Assembly: GCF_048128805.1 (NCBI RefSeq)
Contig: NC_136017.1
Coordinates: 2,308,508-2,372,507 of the forward strand
Source: Centroberyx gerrardi
Lineage: Eukaryota > Chordata > Actinopteri > Beryciformes > Berycidae
Length of the DNA stretch: 64,000 nt
Direction of reading: 5' to 3'
Shown: piece after piece, positions 52,538 through 64,000 of the stretch
Numbering within the stretch: position 1 is the first letter of the stretch
Layout of the letters: every line of letters starts with the position of its first letter
Notes under the pieces: generated by a model
Database searches by the model: none
What the model saw: the letters and a program-made list of their open reading frames with translations, nothing else
What the model was told of the DNA's origin: nothing
Made by a program: the position numbers and the translations under genes

Positions 52538-55500
52538 CTTGTAACTCAAACTTTGTCCAATGCTAAAGTCTACTGAGTTCCAGCTGATTCTCATAATTGT
52601 GTGAAAAGCAGTCAGTAGATATTCAGTGTCTGAGTTCAGGCTCTTTGGTTTAGGGTTACATAATTCGTAGAAATGCAGCAAATAGATGAGTGACACTTTA
52701 TTCAGCATCTACTTCAATGCTTATTTAAGGTACCAACCACAAAAGCTGCTCTTTATCAGACTGACTTATCTTTTGTTGCATTAAATAAACATCGGAGGAA
52801 GCCTATCAGCCTTTATCGCTTTTAAAAATTTCCGGCAAATGCCTGCTTTTTCACAATAACAACCTAAAAGCCAGTTTCAGAGGAAATTCCTCTTTAAAGT
52901 GGTCTTATCTGCGATGAAAGAGGCCAAATCTGTCTGTTCTGCTCGCAGTGCAGTAAGTGACTGTTTCAGGGACACACAGCAAAATCATATTTACCAAAAC
53001 ACAGATCTGATTAAACCGTTTCTTGTGCTGTTTTTGGATGAAGAGCGATGAAACCTACAGCAGCCTGGATGCTTAGAGGGAAGGGGAACCGGTACATGGG
53101 AAATAAAACTGCAAAATGAAACGTCTCTCTGTCTAAAAACTGAAATTAAAATCTTCAATAAGGAGTCAGAAAACACAGGGAAGACGAGCTCAGCTGTAAG
53201 GTTGACGGATGTTTTCTTGGCGTCTCGTATCTTTGTTGTTCATGTGTCCAAATGAAGAGTTTCCTTCCAATATGAGATATCTACTGACTGAAAAAAGAGA
53301 GATCTACTCTTGCAAAATGATTGAAGCAGGTTGTGGTACTTTTTAAAGGATAGCAGGTAACGTAAGTCTTTGGTGTCTTTGGAGAAATTGGTGACATTTT
53401 TACCTGGATCCTCTAGATTTTAAGGATACTGAATGATGAACTTTGGGTAATATTTGTTTTCATAAATGGATTTACAGCATTTTGGATTGAAAGGTTTGGG
53501 CGAATACAATTTCAATGCATCTCGTGTGCATTTCCACTGAGATCCGCTGCGTTTTCGCTCTACTTGCGTACAGTCTGATCAGGAAGGATGCGGGTTACCT
53601 CCGGGTGTGAAGCGATCCGCCATCTCTAGAGGGACGACGCATTCAGTTGAGGTTCAATAAAAGAAAACATCGGCATTCACAATCTAAAAACACATTTATT
53701 TACATCACGTGGATCACTTCAGCTGATAAAAACCATGGCCGGCTGGTATTAGCCGAGCGTCTCCGAGCCGCAGCGCTGATCAGGGATCGGTTTTGTCCTC
53801 CAGGTGATCGTGAGTCCAGGGTTCCTGCACTTTTTCCCACGATGATAATGTGATTCTTTATTGATCCCTGTTGGGGAATTCTCTTTTCTCTTGCCTTCTG
53901 GGACTTTTTAAATCATTATTTAACATCTGGAATGGCTTTTCTCGTACTTTAAACAGGGTTCTTACACATTTTCCATCTTGAAATTCCCGCCCTTAGTTTC
54001 TTGAATCAATTTCACCATTTTTGTTCGTGTTCAATATGATATATGCTGATGGTAGCAGGGTCAGCGAGGCCATATCACCCTAAAGCTGAAGATTACTCTT
54101 CACAGCAACAAACATCACATGTGAAATGACAGCTACATAACATGTGCAGTCACATGTGTATCGGGGTTAAAAAAAACCCAATACTTTTCCAGTATTTTTT
54201 TGACATTTTTACACAATTCACAAACGTTTCATGACTGGGAAAAAGCGGAACCCTGTGAGTGACATCACCTCTCGGCAGATCCCGGATCAGCGCTGCGACT
54301 CCGAGCGCCTTGAGAAATGTGGGGTCAAAAATGCTCGTAGTGTTTTTGCGTTGCAATTTCAGCCTCGGCAACCCGACCATCTTGTGAGTTTGATCACAGC
54401 GGCTGACAAGACAGTCTTGGTGGTGAGGTCAGTGTTTCCTCTACAATTCTTGGCATCGGCGGGAAAAAGTAGGAGATCGAGACGCTGGAATCCATGTTTA
54501 CTCTCAGACCCATTCCAAATATCGAAAAAGAAAGTATCGCATTGGAGTAAAACCATTCCAAATATCAGCTCCAATACCTGGGGGTGTTTATATTATGTTA
54601 TACGGAATAACTCTAATTGTCCGAAACTCTAAAAGGAGCTTGGAGGAACCTTTGGGGGTTCTTCAAACTGCAACCGTCAGGGGACCCAAGAAGGCTCCCT
54701 GCGGAACACCTTTACAGGGCTAAACCTTCTTCACAGCATTCTTTAGGGATAGGGATTATTTCTGATGAGGAACACTTAAGTGATCCCTTAGTTCCCTTTG
54801 GATTTTAGTGTTTTTAGCATGTTCATTACCTGTTTTAGTTCCTTTTTTGTACGGGGAAGGACAGTTTTTGCGCAGCGGGGCGGGGAGTAAAATCAAAAGT
54901 ATCAACGAATGTAGAGGAAACACTGAAGTTCGACACGCACTTATAAAGACTCAGCTCTGAGAGTATATAGTGATACAGGTATTTATGTTCTCATGTCTGT
55001 ACAGATCCTAGACTGCTTAAGTAGTGGGGCAACAGGACACAATGTTTCACTGGTAGTTATATGCACAGCAATGTGAGGTGCTGGGCTGGGGACGCCACGG
55101 CAGAAAAGTGTAAAGCCTGCACACTAAGAAACCCATTCATACGCCTTTAATTCACAATGTTTTGATTCAACGTTTAGATCACAGTCAGGTCAAAATAAGC
55201 CTACGATTATGGCTACAATGATCTTGATTATTCTGCTAAACACTGTGATCGCAATTCTTTTGAGGATTTGAGTGATTTTACTGCACTTTTGGCATCTTAT
55301 ATCAACATCAAAAGTATTTTCAAGCGCAGCGGCTGTTCTTAGTCGCATGAAATGTTTCAAAATAACAGCTCAGTTGGCTAAGGTGCGTGCCATGCAGCAG
55401 CAACTTCCCGGGTTCAAATCCGGCCTGGGACGTTCGTTGACTATCAAATAAAGGCGAAAATATGTGATATTTTTCATTCATTCCATAAGGGAGAAATTCT

Positions 55501-56069
55501 CAGCCAACCATCGTGGTATTCTGGTATTAGTTCAGTACTTTGCTCAAGGATACTTGAGGTCAGGTAATGGTATAACCGTCCTGCCACCCAAACTGTGGAT
55601 ATTAAAATTGCAATATATGATGATACAGCCCTAGATGGAAGTCTAATAGATAAGAGGTGTATGAATGGAGGTCGGAGCGTGTCAGTTTTACTCTTCTCTA
55701 CAGCGACAGGGCACAATCACACGAAACCAGCCAAACGCAAAGCCCTCTAGAAGTTACACAGGGCCGGGCTCAAGTCATCAAAGTACACACAATACTGGAT
55801 TCCAGGAGTTTGAAGAACATTCATTCTCGGTCATTTGTCCATAGACTGAATAGAAAGAAGCACGTTACAGTTTGTTTTTTTCTTTTGAATCAATGAAAGT
55901 ATTTCCTGAATTGAAACTGAATACCCCCCCACCCCCCCCCCCCCCGTCCCGCCCAAACACCAACTGACTCTTCCAACTTTATTCTGAGTTGGCACCTGAC
56001 CTCTGATCCCCATAACCTCAGGCCTGTAAATTAAAAAATAAATACAATATTATCAATATGCAAGGTCAC

Positions 56070-56104
<35 letters not shown>

Positions 56105-57269
56105 AAAATGCTACAAGTTATTTGTGTATGTATATTGAAAGTCACTCCTGCAGTTGGTCCTACAGAGGTGTAGGGTAGTTTGCGGCACTGGTTGCATATA
56201 ACTCGCTAGAACTTAGAAAAGCATAGTACTGAATCCCTGAATGGTATTTGTGATTTGGGTCGGTTTCCCAGGCACAGTTTAAACCCGAGCTTAACACTGA
56301 ACGCGTCCCGCTGTCGGTCCGGTGGGAAACGACCACCGACCGAACGCTGGCACTTCTTCTTCTTCTGTGGCGGACGGGTTTGTCTACTCCACCGGCTCCA
56401 CTTTGGCAGGTGACCGCCCGTCATCTGGAGGCTCTGGTGAGTGAATTCTGTGATTTACCAGCCACTATGGCCTGTGCACAAAAAAAAAAAACAGTCAAAG
56501 GATAATACTGGTGTTTTTAAAGTTTGTTTTCTCCCCTCAGAAGAAGCCGTTTTCTGCCGTTCGTTCTTGTCCGGTATGAAAAACAACTTTCACAGAGCGA
56601 GAGAATCCATCACAGCAAACACGAACTTTCTGTTTTCTCCTTATTTCATTGAGCTAAGTTCAGTGTTTTCATTGAGTCTTTTCACGTGAAATGGTTTAGT
56701 AGACAAAATTTTCTTTGTCATATTATACTATAAAGAAAATATGTATTGTAAAATTTGGGATTCAGTAGGATTTGAATGTTGAAATGTTCAAATAGTGCAT
56801 GCTACATGACACAATCCAGTTAGTATGGATATTAGCCTCCTACCCAGCTAATAACCTAATTATTTCCAACCTCACCGCTGAGCTCAACAGTAGTGTAGCT
56901 GATACTAATCTCCGACGGGGCTAAACACCTGAATTTAAACTGTGTCCTGTGAAACCGTCCCAAAGCTTGAGGAGAGACTGCAGGTCTGCCGGCACCAGTG
57001 TTTAATGTCCCTCAGAGGAAATAAAGACTCAAAATGTCATCATTGCGTTCACAACAATGACAAATACATCCGTTTTGCCTGACATCTACAAGAGTAACCA
57101 TTATGGACGCATAGAAATGGCACCAGGATGAAAGAGAGAGAGAGAGAGAGATGCCTTGTCTCCACTAGCCTACCTGCGGTTAGCTGTGTCATGGTTTGGT
57201 TTGTGTCTCCGCTAGCAGGACTAGCCAGCTGGACTTCAAAATTACAAAATTAGTGTCAGATGTATATCA
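52538..57269. other. orc4-acvr2a intergenic DNA
   Basis: No gene was recognised. Contents: a SINE fragment (55366-55457), a likely MITE with GGAACCTTTGGGGGTTCTTC (54640-54740), TATGGCTACAATGATC/ATACAGCCCTA hAT-like debris (55195-55640), a poly(C) run near 55925, a 30-bp poly(A) (56072-56101) and GTTAGC-rich sequence after 56800. Confidence 0.6.
55366..55457 (+). mobile_element. tRNA-derived SINE, internally deleted
   Basis: CAGCTCAGTTGGCTAAGGTG (box A) and GGTTCAAATCC (55411-55421, box B) form a tRNA-like head. It is followed at once by the tail CTATCAAATAAAGGCGAAAA. The middle of the element present at 29790-29955 is missing. It resembles a tRNA but lacks a pairing acceptor stem. Confidence 0.7.
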
Positions 57270-58120
57270 AGTTTGGCCTGGTTCAAAAGACAGTGGAGGT
57301 GCTGGGTAACCAAATAGTTGTCCGGCGTAAGAATTGGGCGAAGTCTGCAAAGTTGTAGAGGCAGTGGGGATTGTTGACTAACTGTCTAGCTGTCTAGGGC
57401 TAGACCAGGACAGCTGATCCACCGGCTAACTAGTTGACCAGGGTTAGACCATGTTTGGCCTGGTTCTAAAGACAGTGGAGACGTTGGCTAACAAACTCGT
57501 CTTCCATGGTTAGCACCGGGTGAAGTGTCCAAGTTCTAGAGACGGTGGAGACGCTGACTAACAAACTAGTCGTCCAGGATTAGGGTTAGACCAGGTCAGA
57601 ACAGGTTCTAAAGACAGTGGAGAAACTGGGGAACTAGTTGTCCAGGATTAGGGTTAGACCAGGTCAGAACAGGTTCTAAAGACAGGGGAGAAACTGGGGA
57701 ACTAGTTGTCCAGGATTAGGGTTAGACCAGGTCAGAACAGGTTCTAAAGACAGCGGAGACACTGGGGAACTAGTTGTCCAGGATTAGGGTTAGACCAGGT
57801 CAGAACAGGTTCTAAAGACAGCGGAGACACTGGGGAACTAGTTGACCAAGGTTCAGGTCAAGCGGGGTTTGGCTTGGTTCTAGAGACGGAGGATACATTG
57901 ACCAACTAACTAGTTGTGAAGGGTCAGAGTTAGATCAGGTTTGATCTGGTCCTAAAGACAGTGGACACGCTGGTTGTCTGAGGTTACTGTTGGACCAGGT
58001 CTGGCCCGGTTCTAACGACGGTGGAGATGCTGGATATCTCACTAGTTGGTTGTCCAGGATTAGGGTCAGACGGGGTTTGGCCTGGTTCAGAAGACAGTGG
58101 AGACGCTGGCTTTGAGCATG
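57270..58120. repeat. 68-bp minisatellite, about 12 copies
   Basis: Units run GGTTCTAAAGACAGTGGAGA, then CTGGGGAACTAGTTGTCCAG, then GATTAGGGTTAGACCAGGTC. The central copies (57603, 57671, 57739...) are spaced exactly 68 bp and nearly identical; the outer copies are diverged in length and sequence. Confidence 0.92.
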
Positions 58121-58392
58121 ACAAAATGCTGCTAAACCCCGACCGGTGGAGACGAGGCAAGAAAGAGAGAGAGAGAGGAGGAGTAAGAATCAGCAAGAGA
58201 AGAGGTACTCGAGTCGGAGAGGGGGATGAGGACGAGGAGCGGGAGGAGGAGGAGGAGGCTGTGAGGAGGCGGCGGGTGGCAAAGTTTCCTGAGGCGTATC
58301 AGAAGAGAGAGCTGAAACTCTTGATCGTAATCCAAAAAGATGCGCGCAACCAAATCAAAACCAAGCTGGCTCAGCGAAATAAACATCCAGAT

Positions 58393-58601
58393 TAGGGCTG
58401 GGTGCCGTCGGAGGTGTCGTCGGTAACGGTTCCAGTTCTGACGCTTCAGATCTGATCCCACTTCTAAAGCCAGCTGGGATACTGACATGAATCTTGAAGC
58501 GTTTCAATACCTTTTGATGCCTTGCGATCAATACTGACACCAAAAATCAATGCTGATATAAAACAGCGGTAGCAAAAGGTATCTGTTGGTGCCCAGCGCT
58601 A
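58393..58601. mobile_element. hAT-like MITE (TAGGGCTGGGTGCCG)
   Basis: Ends TAGGGCTGGGTGCCG and GGTGCCCAGCGCTA, 209 bp. This is a variant of the family at 26361-26766. The flanks ATCCAGAT and AACCAGGA agree at 5 of 8 bases. Confidence 0.75.
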
Positions 58602-59525
58602 AACCAGGAGGATATAAATACATATACTGTATATCCAGATCTCATGGCCAAAAGTTATGCTCGTCATCAATAGACATTATTACTTTGTTGACAGTTGACA
58701 CGGCAAACCAAAACAGAAAATCACTTTAAATGACAGAAATTCATCATGGGGGGGTATGCTGTTTTTTTTTTTTCCATTATCAAAAAGTAAATCTCCAAAA
58801 CATAAAACTTAAAATCAAGTTAAAACAAGTTGAAACAAAACAGTTCTAAAAGTAAATTTCTTTTTCAGGTCAAAAAAAAAAAAAAAAAAAATCAAGGTGG
58901 AGCTAAACAGTACTAACAGTGAGATTAAGAACCGGGAGGACAAAGGCAGAAACACCGGCGTTTACTGTGTTTTACGGCCACGCGTTATCATCGAGGCCGA
59001 GCTGACTACATTACCCATGAGCGCCGCGGCTGACGGCGGAGCGCCCGGACGTCACGGAGAGCCGAGGTTGTAGATTCACAACGGAAACTGTGAGCTAGAA
59101 GTGTGGACAGGGAGAGCGACTGATTTAAACTGCGTCCATCTGAACTGAGGTATACCTGGTTGAAGGAGGTTTATGGTTTTTATCATCGTAATGCTTGAAA
59201 ATGGACCCCCTCCCCCCTTCCCCTCCCCTCCCCCCCCCTTTTAAAATAAGCTTGATTACCAAGTGTGGGTCCATGATACACTATGTACAGCAGCATTACA
59301 CTATAAACATTCAGAAGCCGTTGCTTATTGGCAGAACGATAGTCAGTCGTTTCTTCAAAAACGCACACGAGAAAACAGCAAATGTATCGAGAGCCGGCCG
59401 CTCCTTGTCTTTTATCTTTTCTTTTTTCTTTTTTTTTTACACTGAAATGCACTGAGAGTCGTGTGAAATTTTCTCTGCAAGGTCTTCTCTCTCTCCGTAG
59501 AAAACCGAGCAGAAGAGGTCGCCCT

Positions 59526-59567
<42 letters not shown>

Positions 59568-59934
59568 AAAACAATACATGGTAAAAATGTTTTGTTTATT
59601 GAGTGTTTCTGTTGAGCGTCGTCGTCCCTGTTGCTCGGCAACGCGTTGGTTGTCGTAAAATATCCTGAATTGTTTTCCTCGATGAGAGAGTTGCAACCGT
59701 CGTGTTAAAATCCTCAGGCACACATATCAAAATGAGGTGGGTGTCAACTAATGCGGTGAGGCGGGCGCAGGGTGTTTCCTGAACGAGAGTAGCGGCCCGC
59801 ACTAAAAAAACGAAACAAAACCAAAACGAAGAAAAACAAAAAGAAAAAAAAAAAAAACACTACGCCAACCAACCAGGGTCGGCCGTTCGTCCCCCGCGCG
59901 TCGATCCGACTCGGCGAGAGAATCCGCCGGCAGA
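58602..59934 (-). other. acvr2a: downstream of acvr2a, including its presumed 3' UTR
   Basis: Non-coding. A minus-strand AATAAA lies at 59600-59595 (TTTATT on the plus strand), 335 bp after the acvr2a stop, and is the nearest plausible poly(A) signal. A (GT)n tract at 59530-59564 lies just beyond it. A small CpG-rich patch with GACGTCAC (58975-59065) is of unknown meaning. Confidence 0.5.
59530..59564. repeat. (GT)n microsatellite
   Basis: About 18 GT dinucleotides just downstream of the likely acvr2a poly(A) signal. Confidence 0.97.
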
Positions 59935-62478
<2,544 letters not shown>

Positions 62479-62668
62479 TCAGAGGTCAGAGGTCAGCATC
62501 GGGACAAGGTCATGAAGAGGAGCACAAAGGAAAGCAGGCGGGAGGAAAAAGCTCATGGACGGGCTGACAGGGTGGAAAGTGATGCTCGTCAGCGATGGAT
62601 GTTGTTGCTTCGTTGGCGAAACAGCAAATCAGTTCAAATGACATCATCTCAGCGCATTTACCATTATA

Positions 62669-62842
62669 CACTACTGTGCAGAAGTCTTAGGCACATATAA
62701 GAAAAATCCATAAAGTTTCTAAATATAAAAAAAATTACTATAAACAGCAGCCCCATGACACGCTAATGCAGAAAACAAATAAACATTTAAGACAAAATTT
62801 ATACAAAAAATCTAGGGTGCCTAAGACTTTTGCACAGTACTG
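62669..62842. mobile_element. Tc1-like palindromic MITE (CAGTACTGTGC) flanked by TA
   Basis: Left CACTACTGTGCAGAAGTCTT AGGCAC and right GTGCCTAAGACTTTTGCACA GTACTG are inverted, with TA at 62667-62668 and 62843-62844. It is 174 bp. This is a known widespread vertebrate MITE type. It lies in an acvr2a intron. Confidence 0.88.
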
Positions 62843-62845
62843 TAG

Positions 62846-63191
62846 CAGTGGTGCTCAATGTGGGGTCCGGGGACCACCGGGGGTCCTTGAGGGGGTTCCA
62901 GGAGGTCCCCAGCAAACTGATGAATTGTTAAACTTCAGCATTATTTCATTTACAAGAAGTTAACACAATTAGAGAATGTAGAAGAATGACTGTTCTGATC
63001 ATAGTTTCTCTGTTATCTCTCTACCTGCAATACAGACAGTCATGGAGTTCTGGACAAAATCATATCTGACAATAAAAATATTCTCAGATTTGGGTCTGAG
63101 AGACAAAACCTCATCAAATGGGGGTTCTAATGTGGCTCTAATGTGGACTAAAGTAGGGGCTCTTAATATGAGAAAGGTTGAGAATCACTAG
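62846..63191. mobile_element. hAT-like MITE (CAGTGGTGCTCAA), inverted relative of 44652-44982
   Basis: It begins CAGTGGTGCTCAATGTGGGG and ends AAAGGTTGAGAATCACTA. The body matches 44652-44982 in reverse at roughly 85-90%. It starts within a few bases of the right end of the Tc1-like MITE. A target duplication is ambiguous. Confidence 0.82.
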
Positions 63192-63484
63192 TGTAGAAAG
63201 AGTAAAACTCTGATTCATATTAAAACAAAATTGTAGTGAAACTTTGCCTCGTTATGAGTCAAAAATGAAGTGAGATGAAGAATAGAGGGGACAAATCTGG
63301 TGCCACCTCCACCTGTGGATCTGTCGGCTGACTGGGCGCCAGGCGGGCCAACACTGCTCATTTCTTTGCTTTTTTTTTTTTTTTTTTGCTTCTATTCGTT
63401 TTCCAGACTTTTCCAGACTTCTTCGGCACCACGCTGCCACCTACAGGCGTTCGTGGAGTATTGTCACACCTCAGTATTGTTGAT

Positions 63485-64000
63485 GGTGACGTACCTGTCC
63501 AGGTGTGTCTCTACAGGTGTGTGGACAGCGAGCGTACCTGTCCATGTGTGTCTCTACATGAGCGTACCTGTCCATGTGTGTCTCTGACAGGTGTGTGGAC
63601 AGTGAGCGTACCTGTCCAGGTGTGTCTCTACAGGTGTGTGTCTCTACAGGTGTGTGGACAGCGGGCGTACCTGTCCAGGTGTGTCTCTACAGGTGTGTGG
63701 ACAGCGGGCGTACCTGTCCAGGTGTGTCTCTACAGGTGTGTGGACAGCGGGCGTACCTGTCCAGGTGTGTCTCTACAGGTGTGTGGACAGCGGGCGTACC
63801 TGTCCAGGTGTGTCTCTACAGGTGTGTGGACAGCGGGCGTACCTGTCCAGGTGTGTCTCTACAGGTGTGTGGACAGCGAGCGTACCTGTCCATGTGTGTC
63901 TCTACATGAGCGTACCTGTCCATGTGTGTCTCTGACAGGTGTGTGGACAGTGAGCGTACCTGTCCAGGTGTGTCTCTACAGGTGTGTGGACAGCGGGCGT
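63485..64000. repeat. 43-bp minisatellite running off the right edge
   Basis: Units of GGTGTGTGGACAGCGGGCGT plus ACCTGTCCAGGTGTGTCTCT ACA, exactly 43 bp apart in the central copies (63661, 63704, 63747...). About twelve copies with a few shorter variants. Open in several frames but not coding. It lies in an acvr2a intron, and its full length is unknown. Confidence 0.95.

Noticed and set aside
55366..55437. Possible functional tRNA gene
   Set aside because: Box A and box B are present, but the ends do not pair as an acceptor stem and a SINE tail follows directly.
58021..58395. 124-codon frame with an Arg/Glu-rich basic segment
   Set aside because: It starts within the 68-bp minisatellite and ends at a MITE. 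The charged part comes from purine-rich sequence. No family recognised and no splice partners.
63485..64000. Possible repeated protein domain or CRISPR-like array
   Set aside because: Contiguous 43-bp units without spacers; stop-free only because of the unit sequence.

Overview
This is vertebrate nuclear DNA, almost certainly from a teleost fish, probably a percomorph. The genes are split into short exons with GT-AG introns that are mostly a few hundred bases to a few kb. Non-coding DNA is full of (GT)n, (GA)n, (TTTC)n and (CTCT)n arrays. Small hAT-like and Tc1-like non-autonomous transposons and a tRNA-derived SINE are scattered through it. No bacterial, plasmid or viral gene was seen.

Four protein-coding genes are supported. 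From left to right: (1) kif5c, minus strand, only the first coding exon (1740-1865), with the rest beyond the left edge; (2) mbd5, minus strand, nine coding exons between 9259 and 27848, which join in frame to a predicted 1,456-residue protein with an N-terminal MBD and a C-terminal PWWP-like domain; (3) orc4, plus strand, thirteen coding exons between 39791 and 51549, which join to a predicted 433-residue AAA+ subunit of the origin recognition complex; (4) acvr2a, minus strand, the last three coding exons (59935-62463), giving the C-terminal 154 residues of the activin type II receptor kinase. All exon boundaries were read from the sequence, and codon phase agrees at every junction.

Read in reverse, the order and orientation are acvr2a(+), orc4(-), mbd5(+), kif5c(+). 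This matches the human 2q22-q23 order as I recall it (ACVR2A, ORC4, MBD5, EPC2, KIF5C), except that epc2 is missing between mbd5 and kif5c. mbd5 and orc4 are head to head: an NRF1-type palindrome and a candidate non-coding exon near 34.9 kb mark the likely mbd5 promoter, and CCAAT and ETS sites near 38.62-38.65 kb mark the orc4 promoter.

Layout: 1-1739 kif5c intron 1 with an AT-rich minisatellite; 1740-2700 kif5c first exon and CpG-rich promoter with two microsatellites; 2700-9258 AT-rich intergenic DNA, a diverged satellite (about 4560-6640) and the presumed mbd5 3' UTR; 9259-34980 mbd5, whose introns hold most of the older repeats; 34980-38600 a repeat-rich spacer with three different tandem arrays; 38600-51640 orc4, whose introns hold a burst of nearly identical CAGAGGTG elements, two fold-back elements, long polypyrimidine arrays and a 42-bp perfect palindrome; 51640-59100 an intergenic stretch with a 68-bp minisatellite; 59100-64000 the acvr2a 3' end, with a transposon nested inside another transposon, an intron that is almost all simple repeat, and a 43-bp minisatellite at the window edge.

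The genes have unrelated roles (axonal transport, chromatin, replication licensing, TGF-beta/activin signalling). They are linked by ancient synteny, not by a shared pathway. No new multigene system was found. The more unusual signals are in the non-coding DNA: the nested insertion with two perfect target-site duplications, the palindrome beside an orc4 splice donor, a tandem array of perfect U1-complementary donor motifs, and a probable GC-AG intron in kif5c.
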